Source: Bacillus renqingensis
GTDB lineage: Bacteria > Bacillota > Bacilli > Bacillales > Cytobacillaceae
Length of the DNA stretch: 64,000 nucleotides
Assembly: GCF_016464375.1 (NCBI RefSeq)
Contig: NZ_JADDIU010000005.1
Coordinates: forward strand, 62,001 to 126,000
Reading direction: 5' to 3'
This document shows positions 8,419 to 17,378 of the stretch, one piece after another. The stretch's first letter is position 1; the number at the start of each line of letters is the position of its first letter. The translations under genes and the position numbers were made by a program. The notes under the pieces are model-generated. The model saw only the letters and a program-made list of their open reading frames with translations, did not search any database and was not told the DNA's origin.

Positions 8419-9963
8419 ATGAGCAACAGAAGAACTGAAGCAGATGTTATCTTAATTGGTGCCGGAATCATGAGTGCGACTTTGGGGACACTCCTAAAAG
8501 AATTAGTACCGGACTGGGAAATCACAGTGTTTGAGAAACTCGAAACCGCAGGGGAGGAAAGCTCTAACGAATGGAATAATGCGGGAACGGGGCATTCTGC
8601 ACTGTGCGAGCTTAATTACACCGTCGAAAAACAGGACGGATCGATAGATATTAGCAAGGCTATCAAAATTAATGAACAGTTTCAGGTTTCAAAGCAGTTT
8701 TGGTCTTACCTGGTAAACAGCAACTTGATCCGCAACCCACAGGACTTTATCAGACCATTGCCACATATGAGTTTAGTACAAGGGGAAAAAAATGTAGCAT
8801 TCTTGAAAAAGCGTTTTGAAGCGCTTTCGAACAATCCTCTATTCCAAGGGATGGAATTCTCTGATAATCCGGAAAAATTAACGGAATGGATTCCGCTTAT
8901 TATGGAAGGCCGTACATCGAAGGAAGCAATAGCGGTCACCAAAATTGATTCTGGAACGGATGTCAACTTTGGTGCTTTAACTCGGCATTTATTCGACCAC
9001 TTAAAGAATGAAAACGTTACGATCAAATATAAACATCAGGTTGAGGATATTAAACGTACGGAGGATGGCTCCTGGGAATTGAAAGTATGGAATATCGATA
9101 GCGGTGCCATCGAACGTCATACGGCAAAATTTGTCTTTATCGGCGCCGGGGGCTGGTCCCTGCCTTTACTGCAAAAAACCGGTATTCCTGAAAGTAAACA
9201 TATTGGAGGATTCCCGGTAAGTGGACTATTCTTAGTATGTAACAATCCAGAGATTGTAGCGAAGCATCATGCAAAAGTATACGGCAAAGCGGCAGTTGGT
9301 GCACCTCCAATGTCTGTACCACATCTTGATACACGATATATCGACAAAAAAAAATCATTACTATTTGGACCGTTTGCTGGCTTCTCTCCAAAATTCTTAA
9401 AAACCGGCTCCAATCTGGATTTATTACGTTCCGTAAAGCCTAATAATCTCTTGACGATGTTAGCGGCAGGTGCAAAAAACATGCCATTAACAAAATATCT
9501 GATTGGACAGCTGATGTTATCGAAGGAACAACGTATCGAGGAGTTACGGGAATTTATTCCGAACGCGAAAAGCGAAGATTGGGATATCGTGGTAGCGGGC
9601 CAACGTGTACAAGTGATTAAAGATACAGATGGAGGCAAAGGAACACTTCAATTTGGTACGGAGGTTATTACAGGAGCTAATGGTTCGATCGCAGCCTTGC
9701 TCGGCGCTTCTCCAGGTGCTTCCACGGCCGTTCACGTCATGCTTGAAGTAATCAAAAAATGCTTCCCGGAACATTTAAAAGCGTGGGAACCGAAAATAAA
9801 AGAAATGATTCCTTCTTATGGCATGTCGCTAGTGGAAAACCCAGAGCTTATCCGCGAAATTCAAACTTCAACATCGCAAGCGCTAGGCCTAAGCGAAAAC
9901 TTGTCGTTACAGGAGTTACCGAATGGGTCAAGTAAGTTGGAAAGGCAGACTATACTCGTTTAA
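8419..9963 (+). CDS. mqo: Malate:quinone oxidoreductase
   Basis: FAD-dependent, membrane-associated enzyme that oxidises malate to oxaloacetate and passes electrons to quinone, linking the TCA cycle to respiration. Its N-terminal FAD loop is [17 protein letters not shown]. The Mqo family block [19 protein letters not shown] and the C-terminal [17 protein letters not shown] are present. Two ATGs are in frame (8410 and 8419). AAGGG touches the first but lies nine bases before the second, so the protein likely starts MSNRRTEAD and has 514 residues. It is a single-gene unit with a bidirectional terminator after it. Confidence 0.93.
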   Translation: MSNRRTEADVILIGAGIMSATLGTLLKELVPDWEITVFEKLETAGEESSNEWNNAGTGHSALCELNYTVEKQDGSIDISKAIKINEQFQVSKQFWSYLVNSNLIRNPQDFIRPLPHMSLVQGEKNVAFLKKRFEALSNNPLFQGMEFSDNPEKLTEWIPLIMEGRTSKEAIAVTKIDSGTDVNFGALTRHLFDHLKNENVTIKYKHQVEDIKRTEDGSWELKVWNIDSGAIERHTAKFVFIGAGGWSLPLLQKTGIPESKHIGGFPVSGLFLVCNNPEIVAKHHAKVYGKAAVGAPPMSVPHLDTRYIDKKKSLLFGPFAGFSPKFLKTGSNLDLLRSVKPNNLLTMLAAGAKNMPLTKYLIGQLMLSKEQRIEELREFIPNAKSEDWDIVVAGQRVQVIKDTDGGKGTLQFGTEVITGANGSIAALLGASPGASTAVHVMLEVIKKCFPEHLKAWEPKIKEMIPSYGMSLVENPELIREIQTSTSQALGLSENLSLQELPNGSSKLERQTILV

Positions 9964-10023
9964 ATTTAGTAGACTGGCAGATAATGAATAAATCCTTTTT
10001 AATTTTTTTCATAAAAGACTGTT

Positions 10024-10059
10024 TAAAAAAAGGGAATTGGACGAATCCAATTCCCTTTC
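10024..10059. terminator. Bidirectional terminator between mqo and ahpF
   Basis: GGGAATTGGA (10032-10041) pairs perfectly with TCCAATTCCC (10046-10055) around a four-base loop. A seven-A run on the left gives a U-run for the minus-strand ahpF transcript, and TTTCGTTT on the right serves mqo. Confidence 0.9.
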
Positions 10060-10075
10060 GTTTGGAATGGTTACA

Positions 10076-11659
10076 CTATTGTTGAACCATTTCCTTATCC
10101 TGACTGTCTGAATCGACGGTTGTTTTCCATTCATTGCGGATGATATAATCGAATGCACCCAAGGCTGCAGTAGCACCCGAACCCATCGAAATAATGATTT
10201 GCTTATAGGCGCTGTCTGTACAGTCACCTGCAGCAAACACCCCAGGGATGCTGGTTGCTCCATGCTTATCTACAACAATTTCACCCATTCTAGTGCGTTC
10301 AATCGTTTCACCTAACCAATCGGTATTTGGTACAAGACCAATCTGCACAAACACACCTTGTAATTCAATATGATGTTCTTCTCCTGTTTCACGGTCAACA
10401 TAGGTAATACCGTTTACTTTGTCGGTACCGGTAATTTCCTTTGTTTGCGCGTTCTTGATGACCGTTACATTTGGAAGGCTGTACAGACGGTCTTGCAGAA
10501 CAGAATCAGCTTTCAGTTCCGGTAAAAATTCAAGAACCGTTACATGCTTTACAATACCTGCGAGATCAATGGCTGCTTCAATACCTGAATTTCCGCCGCC
10601 AATAACGGCAACATCTTTTCCTTCAAATAATGGACCATCACAATGTGGGCAGTAGGCTACACCTTTGTTCTTGAACTCGGCTTCACCAGGGACATTCACA
10701 TTTCTCCAGCGGGCACCTGTTGAGAGAATAACGGTTTTGCTTTTTAGAATAGCGCCGCTTTCCAGCTCCACTTCGATAAGGTCCTTCTTTTCTAAACCTT
10801 TAGCGCGCTGTGAATTCATCACGTCAACATCGTACTGTTTCACATGTTCTTCAAGACTTGCAGCAAGCTTAGGACCTTCCGTATATTTCGTACCGATGAA
10901 GTTCTCAATACCTAGAGTGTCCATAATCTGACCGCCAAAGCGCTCCGCGACAATACCTGTACGAATCCCTTTGCGTGCTGCATAGATGGCTGCGCTGGCA
11001 CCAGCTGGGCCGCCGCCGACAACAAGGACATCGAATGGTTCTTTTGCGGCTAACTCTGAGACATCTGGGACACTGCCCAATTTAGCGAGAATATCCTCCA
11101 ATGTCATCCGGCCGCTGCCAAATGATTCCCCATTTAGAAAAACAGTTGGAACAGCCATGATGCCTTTGCTTTCTACTTCCTCTTTAAATGCCGCACCGTC
11201 AATCATTGTATGGGTAATGCCCGGATTGAGGACACTCATGATATTCAGTGCCTGTACGACATCCGGACAGTTATGGCAGCTCAAGGATACGTACGTTTCA
11301 AAGTGATATTCACCTTGAATGCCCTTTACTTGATCCATTACCTTTTGGTCAACCTTTGGAGCTCTACCGCTCACCTGCAATAGAGCTAATACGAGGGAAG
11401 TAAACTCATGTCCAAGAGGAATTCCGGAAAAAATGATCCCCGTATCTTCACCAATCCGGTTCACGCTAAAGCTAGGTGTTCTTTCCAATGTTGTATTTTC
11501 CACTTTAATTTTAGGTGACATAGCTGCCAGCTCCTTAACTAGAGCTAGCATGTCACTTGACAATTGATCAGAACCTGCACTGACTTTGAGCAGTATATCG
11601 TTTTCTAATAATTGTAGATATTGGTTTAGTTGTGCTTTAATCTCTGCGTCGAGTATCAT
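10076..11659 (-). CDS. ahpF: Alkyl hydroperoxide reductase subunit F
   Basis: NAD(P)H-dependent flavoprotein disulfide reductase that re-reduces AhpC. It has an N-terminal tandem thioredoxin-like domain with redox pair CHNC (Cys128, Cys131). A thioredoxin-reductase-like domain follows, with FAD loop VVGGGPAG (residues 213-220), active-site CPHC (Cys337, Cys340) and a NAD-binding loop VIGGGNSG. 527 residues, slightly longer than usual because of a polar C-terminal tail ([11 protein letters not shown]). It lies 12 bp after ahpC in the same operon and ends at the shared terminator. Confidence 0.95.
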   Translation of the reverse strand: MILDAEIKAQLNQYLQLLENDILLKVSAGSDQLSSDMLALVKELAAMSPKIKVENTTLERTPSFSVNRIGEDTGIIFSGIPLGHEFTSLVLALLQVSGRAPKVDQKVMDQVKGIQGEYHFETYVSLSCHNCPDVVQALNIMSVLNPGITHTMIDGAAFKEEVESKGIMAVPTVFLNGESFGSGRMTLEDILAKLGSVPDVSELAAKEPFDVLVVGGGPAGASAAIYAARKGIRTGIVAERFGGQIMDTLGIENFIGTKYTEGPKLAASLEEHVKQYDVDVMNSQRAKGLEKKDLIEVELESGAILKSKTVILSTGARWRNVNVPGEAEFKNKGVAYCPHCDGPLFEGKDVAVIGGGNSGIEAAIDLAGIVKHVTVLEFLPELKADSVLQDRLYSLPNVTVIKNAQTKEITGTDKVNGITYVDRETGEEHHIELQGVFVQIGLVPNTDWLGETIERTRMGEIVVDKHGATSIPGVFAAGDCTDSAYKQIIISMGSGATAALGAFDYIIRNEWKTTVDSDSQDKEMVQQ

Positions 11660-11671
11660 TTATTGCACCCC

Positions 11672-12235
11672 TTAGATTTTGCCTACAAGATCAAGGCTTG
11701 GCTTAAGTGTTTCAGCCCCTTCTTTCCATTTTGCCGGGCAAACTTCACCTGGATTGTTGCGCACATATTGTGCTGCTTTAATTTTGTCAATTAATTGGCT
11801 GGCATCCCGGCCAATGCCGTCTGCATTAATTTCAACGGCTTGGATGATTCCGTCTGGGTCGATGATAAATGTACCACGGTCAGCAGCCCCTTCTTCTTCC
11901 CTTAAAACATCGAAGTTGCGGGAAAGGACATGTGCAGGATCACCAATCATCGTATAGGTAATTTTACCAATCGCTTCTGATGTATCGTGCCATGCTTTAT
12001 GTGTAAAATGTGAATCTCTTGAAACAGAGAATACTTCAACGCCAAGTTCTTGGAGGGCTGGATATTGATCTTGAAGATCCTCTAATTCAGTTGGGCAAAC
12101 AAATGTAAAGTCTGCTGGGTAGAAGCATACGACACTCCAATGACCTTTTAAATCTTGTTCGGTCACTTCAATAAATTCACCGTTTCTGTAAGCTTGTGCT
12201 GTGAATGGTTGTACTTCTTTGCCAATTAAAGACAT
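11672..12235 (-). CDS. ahpC: Alkyl hydroperoxide reductase subunit C (2-Cys peroxiredoxin)
   Basis: Reduces hydrogen peroxide and organic hydroperoxides in the cytoplasm. 187 residues, the standard length. The peroxidatic Cys47 is in FTFVCPTEL and the resolving Cys166 in GEVCPAKW; the tail [10 protein letters not shown] is typical of bacterial AhpC. AGGAGG lies before the ATG. It is the first gene of ahpCF, transcribed from a near-perfect sigma-A promoter overlapped by a PerR-like box, with a hairpin-forming leader between. Confidence 0.96.
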   Translation of the reverse strand: MSLIGKEVQPFTAQAYRNGEFIEVTEQDLKGHWSVVCFYPADFTFVCPTELEDLQDQYPALQELGVEVFSVSRDSHFTHKAWHDTSEAIGKITYTMIGDPAHVLSRNFDVLREEEGAADRGTFIIDPDGIIQAVEINADGIGRDASQLIDKIKAAQYVRNNPGEVCPAKWKEGAETLKPSLDLVGKI

Positions 12236-12268
12236 ATTAAATTCCTCCTAAAATGTGATTGTTTTAAA

Positions 12269-12320
12269 AATTATAGATAGCTTGTCCAGTACAACTGGTG
12301 AATTCAATCTATCTATAATT
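12269..12320 (-). promoter_or_regulatory. Nested hairpin in the ahpC 5' leader
   Basis: AATTATAGATAG (12269-12280) and CTATCTATAATT (12309-12320) are perfect 12-bp inverted repeats. Within the intervening 28 bases CCAGT (12286-12290) and ACTGG (12294-12298) form an inner stem. The structure lies between the promoter and the ribosome binding site of ahpC. It has no U-run, so mRNA stability or translation control is more likely than termination. Confidence 0.6.
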
Positions 12321-12332
12321 ATTTTTAGTTTA

Positions 12333-12368
12333 TATTAATTATTATATAGTCTGTATTATTTTTGTCAA
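12333..12368 (-). promoter_or_regulatory. ahpCF promoter with PerR-like box
   Basis: On the minus strand TTGACA (12368-12363) and TATAAT (12346-12341) are both perfect consensus hexamers with a 16-bp spacer. A 15-bp AT-rich sequence at 12333-12347 matches 12 of 14 fixed positions of the PerR box TTATAATNATTATAA and overlaps the -10 element. This is the arrangement expected for peroxide-derepressed ahpCF in Bacillus. Confidence 0.75.
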
Positions 12369-12500
12369 CGATAAAGTCATAATTATTTATTTTAAGTTGG
12401 TGATTTTATTTAGATCCCAACAATGAAATTTGTTTTAGTCGACTTTAATGTTTTTACAGCATAATTGAGAAAAAATTAAATAAATGATAAGGATTTTTTA

Positions 12501-13193
12501 TCATCCCACATTGGGTTTTAGTGGTTTCCGCCTATACACGACCATGGACAGCAGGACGCTGCATTCATAAAGAAAGAGCAGCGGAAGGATAACGAGTATG
12601 TCCGACAACAGGTCGGGCGGCGTAAGCAGGACAGCTGTAACAATAAGGGTAAAATACGAATATTTTCGGATTTTTTGCAGTCTGTAAGGGTCCAGTACTC
12701 CAAGACTAGTCAGAAACATAATCACGACTGGAAGCTCGAACAAAAGTCCAAACGGCAATGTCATATGAAGTAAAAAACGAAAATATTTTTCTGTTGTAAA
12801 AAAGGTTACGAACATCCCCTCTGATAATGACAAAAGAAATTGAAACACAATTGGAAAAATAACAAAGTAACCAAAGCATATTCCCATAATAAAGAGCAGA
12901 AATAGTGCCGGTATATAGGCCAGCGTAATCTTTCGCTCACTTTCCTTTAATGCTGGGCGGACAAACAGCCAAACTTGAAAGGCTGCCATCGGAATTGTCC
13001 CTGCAAGGGCGGCAACAAAAGATAAAACGAAATAAACCCATAGAATATCGCTGGGTCCTAAAATAGCTAATTTAATCTCCATGTCCTTAACAAGCCAAGG
13101 CTGATAAACTTTTATTTTTATCATAAAGGGGCAAGGAATTGCAGATAATTTATATATAAAGAGTACAAGGAGGGGCCAATGGATACAAACCAT
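12501..13193 (-). pseudogene. tatC: 5'-truncated tatC (twin-arginine translocase subunit)
   Basis: The body matches Bacillus TatC closely: LAILGPSDILWVYF, the ESERKITLAYIP loop, the FGYFVIFPIVFQFLLS helix, and the DPYRLQKIRKYSYF and LLTPPDLLSD regions. What is missing is the N-terminus: the cytoplasmic HLxELRxR segment and most of the first membrane helix. These are needed for signal-peptide recognition. Upstream the frame runs into unrelated sequence that is the ribosome binding site and start of the divergent small gene at 13179. No other frame upstream restores the missing part, and there is no tatA nearby. The longest frame starts at 13193; homology begins near 13124. Probably a decayed second copy. 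Confidence 0.55.
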
Positions 13194-13352
13194 TTTGATT
13201 TAATCCAAAATCCAACAATTAAAAAGAACCAAGAAGAGAGCATTGAAATTAGTTCTACCGGCTACGGGCTTGAATCCGTTCAAAAGGAAACTAAAAAAGT
13301 ACGTGATCAGTCAAAAACAAAGGGTACCAATCAATCCTGTGGCGGTTTGTAA
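13179..13352 (+). CDS. Small 57-residue protein of unknown function
   Basis: ATG at 13179 follows an excellent ribosome binding site (AAGGAGGGG). The 57 codons end at TAA 13350-13352 and a terminator follows at 13389. The peptide is polar, begins MDTNHFDLIQNP, and ends with a Gly/Cys tail (NQSCGGL). No membrane segment or signal peptide. Its start region overlaps the broken end of the divergent tatC remnant, suggesting that insertion of this unit removed the tatC start. I do not recognise the family. Strong RBS and terminator argue for a real gene. Confidence 0.6.
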   Translation: MDTNHFDLIQNPTIKKNQEESIEISSTGYGLESVQKETKKVRDQSKTKGTNQSCGGL

Positions 13353-13388
13353 CCTGTAGAGGTAAATTGAAGTTCCTCAGACTTAATG

Positions 13389-13425
13389 AAAAAAGCCCTT
13401 GGAAATCCTCCCCAAAGGCTTTTTT
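13389..13425 (+). terminator. Terminator after the small gene at 13179
   Basis: A-rich arm and GCCCTTGG (13395-13402) pair with CCAAAGGC (13412-13419), with one mismatch, followed by TTTTTT. Because the left arm is A-rich it could also act on the minus strand. Confidence 0.75.
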
Positions 13426-13527
13426 CAGTTCTTAATCGGGGAATAGGAACTCTATCCCAAATTATTTTTATTGGGGGATAAGACAACTGTCATCCATCCT
13501 AAAAAATTTGAGAAATATCTACCACAC

Positions 13528-13545
13528 TACCATACTAGTATGGTA
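13528..13545. promoter_or_regulatory. 18-bp perfect palindromic operator of the sugar-acid operon
   Basis: TACCATACTAGTATGGTA is a perfect 18-bp inverted repeat, 52 bp before the MFS start codon at 13597. Such TGGTAT/ATACCA-type dyads are typical targets of FadR-subfamily GntR regulators; the GntR gene at 17379 is the natural candidate. I see no second copy in front of the GntR gene. Confidence 0.65.
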
Positions 13546-13596
13546 TTATGTTGATGTAAGCGTTATAGAGATTTGACAACTGAGGGGAGAAACCAT

Positions 13597-14913
13597 ATGA
13601 AAAGTTCTTTAGAAGTTTACGAGAAGCAAAGCGGAGCTATCCAGAAAAAAAGTTGGTTACCAAAAGCACATCCTGTTTCTTGGTTAATGTTAGTAGTGAG
13701 TACACTAGCAATGCTTCTTATTTCAACAGATAGACAAATTCCTCCAACTGTTTTACCGGCTATCATGAAGGAATTCCACTTCAATTCTGTTCAAGGTGGA
13801 TTTTTAATTTCTTTAAATTTTATTGGATCTTTTATTGGTGCTGCGCTTGTTGGAATTATTGCAGACTCTATTGGAACCGGTCACAAAAGAGTATGGTCAT
13901 GGGCGACTAGTTGCATTATTACTGTTATAAGCGGAATTGCTACATTTTTTTCAAAAGGTGTATTTAGTCTTCAATTCTGGAGAGTGGTCATGGGTCTCGG
14001 TACAGGGTCAATGGAACCAGTTAACGTTACTTTAGTGAGTGATTTTTGGCAAAAGGAAAATCGCGGATTTGCTCTTGGAGTGAATCAAACAGGGATGCCA
14101 TTAGGACAATTTATTGGTCCAGTTCTATTGTCTGCCATATTGGCTGTAGGTACCTGGCGTTCTGCCTTTTTATGGATTCCATTTATCGGATTTGTCATCA
14201 TGCTCATTCAATTATTTATTGGAACAAAAAAGAATGAGAAAAAAGTATATAACTGGATAGAGAATAACCAACTCTCACTTCCGATTGAGAGAGAAAGTTC
14301 CAATAAGGCAGAAAAGAATATCCTGAAGAATGCTTTAAATTCTTTAAAAAACAGGAATGTAATTCTTGCTATCGTTATTAATTTCTTATTTTTATGGACA
14401 GAAATGGGTATTGCAACTTTTATTACGCTACGATTTACTACAGAGTTGCACTTATCATTAACTGAAGCTGCCATCATCTCAGGAGCATCAGGGATTACAG
14501 GTTGGATTGGTCAAATCGTTTGGGGGACAGTTAGTGATCATTTTGGCAGAAAGTTTTCACTAACGATTTTAACTGTCGGCTCATCCTTAAGTGCTTTAGC
14601 CTGCATATTTATTAATAGTGCAACTACAGCTTGGGTTGTCCTAATTATCTGGGGGATTTTTAGAAACTCACCATATTCGGTCATAAATTCATTAACTATT
14701 GATTCTACACCTAAATCAGCAGCATCCAGTCTTGGTTTACTGGTAGGAATCGGATTGGGATTATCTGGTGCTCTAGTTTCACCTGTAGCAGGATATATTA
14801 TCCAACATTTTGGCTGGACATGGAATTACATCGTATTAGCTTTATCTTGTTTACTTGTCTTCATACCAATGCACTTTGTGAAAGAAACAGCTGGGCCGCG
14901 TGCGGTGATATAA
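13597..14913 (+). CDS. MFS transporter, probable sugar-acid permease
   Basis: 438-residue major facilitator with about twelve membrane segments. The loop after helix 2 (GIIADSIGTGHKR) and the equivalent loop in the second half (GTVSDHFGRKFS) are the MFS signature. The central loop around residues 200-235 is long and charged. The ATG at 13597 is preferred to an upstream TTG because GAGGGGAG is correctly placed before it. It is the first gene of an operon with a lactonase-type SMP-30 protein and mannonate dehydratase, which suggests uptake of a hexonate, aldonolactone or hexuronate. The exact substrate is inference. Confidence 0.8.
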   Translation: MKSSLEVYEKQSGAIQKKSWLPKAHPVSWLMLVVSTLAMLLISTDRQIPPTVLPAIMKEFHFNSVQGGFLISLNFIGSFIGAALVGIIADSIGTGHKRVWSWATSCIITVISGIATFFSKGVFSLQFWRVVMGLGTGSMEPVNVTLVSDFWQKENRGFALGVNQTGMPLGQFIGPVLLSAILAVGTWRSAFLWIPFIGFVIMLIQLFIGTKKNEKKVYNWIENNQLSLPIERESSNKAEKNILKNALNSLKNRNVILAIVINFLFLWTEMGIATFITLRFTTELHLSLTEAAIISGASGITGWIGQIVWGTVSDHFGRKFSLTILTVGSSLSALACIFINSATTAWVVLIIWGIFRNSPYSVINSLTIDSTPKSAASSLGLLVGIGLGLSGALVSPVAGYIIQHFGWTWNYIVLALSCLLVFIPMHFVKETAGPRAVI

Positions 14914-14958
14914 GCATAGAACATAAATTAAATTTTTAATTGTGAGGAGAGTAGGATT

Positions 14959-15837
14959 ATGAATAAAGATTTAAAATTAATTGCAGATACCAAATGTGTT
15001 ATTGGAGAAAGTCCAAGTTGGGATGCGAAGAATGCCTGTCTCTACTGGGTCGATATTATAGGTAAAAAAGTATATAAATATGATAGTTTAACTGGAAAAA
15101 TAAGTTTCAAGGAGGTAAACAAGTATGTTAGTTATGTAGTACCAAGAGAAAAAGGTGGAGTTGCCATCGGCATGCAGGATGGATTTTACTCCTTTGATTT
15201 TGAAACAGCACCGAAACTGCTTTCCAGGCCTGAAAATTATAATTCTTTTATGTACCGGTTTAATGATGGGAAATGTGATGCAAAGGGAAGAATTTGGGCA
15301 GGAACAACAAGCTTTTATGAAGAAAGCCATGAATGTTCACTTTATAGTCTGGATCCAGATCTCAAGTTGGAAGAAAAAGTTGAAGGAGTCGCAGTATCTA
15401 ACGGACTTGGGTGGAGTCCTAAAAATGAAAAAATGTACTATATTGATTCATTCGAAAAAATAGTATTTGTTTATGACTTTGATCTTGATAAAGGAGAACT
15501 TTTAAATGGTCAAATTCTAATTGATTTTAAAGATCAAGGGGCCAATCCGGATGGGATGACAGTCGATGAAGAAGGGATGTTATGGATTGCTCACTGGGGA
15601 GGACATGAGCTTTCCAGATGGAATCCAGCAACAAAGAAAAAAATAGAATCGATAAAATTCCCGGTAAAAAAGGTAACATCTTGTGTTTTTGGTGGAGAAA
15701 ATTTAGATGAATTATATGTAACAACTGCCCGATTCGGAGCCGATGGAGAGGAACTTGAGAATGAACCTTTGTCTGGAGGTGTTTTTCGAATTAATCCCGG
15801 GGTAAAAGGTTTACCAACGTTTTCTTTTAAAGGGTAG
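14959..15837 (+). CDS. SMP-30/gluconolactonase family lactonase
   Basis: Six-bladed beta-propeller metal-dependent hydrolase that opens sugar lactones. The divalent-metal ligands of the family can be placed: Glu17 in IGESPSW, Asn148 in VSNGLGWS and Asp198 in NPDGMTVDEEG; Asn102/Asp103 in FNDGKCD is the substrate-side pair. 292 residues, full length, no signal peptide. It lies 45 bp after the MFS gene and 45 bp before uxuA. It probably makes the free aldonic acid that enters the mannonate dehydratase step. Confidence 0.85.
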   Translation: MNKDLKLIADTKCVIGESPSWDAKNACLYWVDIIGKKVYKYDSLTGKISFKEVNKYVSYVVPREKGGVAIGMQDGFYSFDFETAPKLLSRPENYNSFMYRFNDGKCDAKGRIWAGTTSFYEESHECSLYSLDPDLKLEEKVEGVAVSNGLGWSPKNEKMYYIDSFEKIVFVYDFDLDKGELLNGQILIDFKDQGANPDGMTVDEEGMLWIAHWGGHELSRWNPATKKKIESIKFPVKKVTSCVFGGENLDELYVTTARFGADGEELENEPLSGGVFRINPGVKGLPTFSFKG

Positions 15838-15882
15838 TCAGCAATTTCAATGGGAAATTACCAAATTAGGGAGTGAAGCAGT

Positions 15883-16980
15883 ATGAGAATGACATTCAGG
15901 TGGTATGGTGAAGGAAATGATACGATATCTTTAGAACAAATCAAACAAATTCCGGGTACCGAGGGGATTGTATGGGCCCTTCACGACCTGCCGGCAGGTG
16001 AAGTTTGGCCAGTTGAGAAAATTGAAGAGGTTAAAAGACAGGCAGATCGAGCAGGATTGCATATCGATGTAGTTGAAAGTGTGAATGTTCATGAGGATAT
16101 AAAACTAGGTCTTCCAACACGCGACCGCTATATCGAGAATTATAAAAAGACGATTGAAAACCTTGGCAAATTTGGAGTAAAAGTCATTTGCTACAATTTT
16201 ATGCCGGTATTTGATTGGACTCGTACCGATTTAGCAAAAGAAATGGAGGATGGATCGACCGCTTTATTTTATGAAAATAGCAAAGTGGATCAAATCGACC
16301 CAGTTGAATTAGCCAGGAAAATATCCGGAAGTTCCCTCACAATGCCAGGTTGGGAGCCTGAGAGATTAAAAGATTTGTCCGGATTGTTTAAGGCCTATGA
16401 AAAAGTAACGGAAGAAGATTTATGGGATAATTTACAGTATTTCTTAGAACAAATCATTCCTATCGCTGAAATCAATGATATCAAGATGGCGATACACCCG
16501 GATGATCCACCATGGCCTGTATTTGGTTTACCAAGAATTATTAACTCGCAGGAAGGGTTAAGAAGATTATTAAGAGTCGTTGATAGTCCGTCTAATTGCA
16601 TAACGCTATGTACAGGTTCATTGGGGGCGAATGGGAATAATGATATCGTTGCTATGGTAAATGAATTCATCGATCGAATCCCATTTACACATATTCGTAA
16701 TGTACGCAGATATGAAAACGGTGACTTCATTGAAACATCCCATCGTACACAGGATGGTTCGGTTGATATTACAGGAGTCGTTGAGGCGTTCCATCAGAAA
16801 GGATTTAAAGGCTATGCACGACCAGACCATGGCAGACATCTCTGGGGTGAGCAATGTCGTCCAGGGTATGGTTTATATGACCGGGCATTGGGAATTATGT
16901 ACCTTTGGGGCTTATGGGATGCCTTTGAAAGGAAGTCCGCTGCCCAACATACGGTTCAGAAGGAAAATAGTTTAGTGTAA
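15883..16980 (+). CDS. uxuA: Mannonate dehydratase
   Basis: Dehydrates D-mannonate to 2-keto-3-deoxy-D-gluconate. 365 residues, in the family range, TIM-barrel fold of the xylose-isomerase-like superfamily. It starts MRMTFRWYGEGND and contains the family blocks GVKVICYNFMPVFDWTRTDLA, MAIHPDDPPWP (metal and substrate ligands) and FTHIRNVRR. The C-terminal ARPDHGRHLWGE matches the usual RPDHG.. motif. No uxuB (fructuronate reductase) or kdgK is in this operon, so mannonate may be produced by another dehydrogenase or arrive from outside. Confidence 0.92.
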   Translation: MRMTFRWYGEGNDTISLEQIKQIPGTEGIVWALHDLPAGEVWPVEKIEEVKRQADRAGLHIDVVESVNVHEDIKLGLPTRDRYIENYKKTIENLGKFGVKVICYNFMPVFDWTRTDLAKEMEDGSTALFYENSKVDQIDPVELARKISGSSLTMPGWEPERLKDLSGLFKAYEKVTEEDLWDNLQYFLEQIIPIAEINDIKMAIHPDDPPWPVFGLPRIINSQEGLRRLLRVVDSPSNCITLCTGSLGANGNNDIVAMVNEFIDRIPFTHIRNVRRYENGDFIETSHRTQDGSVDITGVVEAFHQKGFKGYARPDHGRHLWGEQCRPGYGLYDRALGIMYLWGLWDAFERKSAAQHTVQKENSLV

Positions 16981-17005
16981 ACTAACTTCCATAAGGTATA
17001 TCCAT

Positions 17006-17036
17006 TATCAGTGGGCGAAGGATCTTCCCATTGATA
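17006..17036 (+). terminator. Hairpin after uxuA (weak terminator)
   Basis: TATCAGTGGG (17006-17015) pairs with CCCATTGATA (17027-17036), with one G-U pair. The following bases are only moderately U-rich (GCTATCATTTAAATTT), so termination may be partial and read-through into the GntR gene is possible. Confidence 0.4.
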
Positions 17037-17148
17037 GCTATCATTTAAATTTCGAAAAAATATTATGGATTCAGTACAAAGATAACGGCTGGATGATTTG
17101 GACTTGTTGCTTTCAAGGATAGAGAGCTACAGGTCCTTTTTTAGTATC

Positions 17149-17300
17149 ACCAGAATTTATATCACTCGGCTTCGAGAATTGTCCAGCTCCAGCGCCTAGC
17201 CCCTCGAGTCATAAGCCACTCCTGAATTGAAGGCAAAGAGCGCCTTCTATTTAGAAGCGTCTTATGCTTATCGGGGCTGACCAAGGCGCTTGCGCTTTTT
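17149..17300 (+). repeat. Dispersed intergenic repeat, copy 1
   Basis: Starts ACCAGAATTTATATCA, continues GAGAATTGTCCAGCTCCA, GCGCCTAGCCCCTCGAG and a hairpin region, and ends GACCAAGGCGCTTGCGC. The same ends and order occur at 51871-52085 (same strand) and 23563-23747 (opposite strand). The internal inverted repeat (CATAAG...CTTATG) has several mismatches, so this copy looks older than copy 2. It lies between uxuA and the GntR gene. With the hairpin at 17006 it accounts for most of this 398-bp gap. Confidence 0.85.
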
Positions 17301-17378
17301 AATATCGGCTTGTGAAATATTAGGTATCTTCAAGCAGTTTCAGTTATAATAGCACTTGATGGAGGGGGATTGATTGAC

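Noticed and set aside
13573-13596. TTG start eight codons upstream for the sugar-acid MFS gene
   Set aside because: The ribosome binding site GAGGGGAG would fall inside the coding sequence; the ATG at 13597 has correct spacing.
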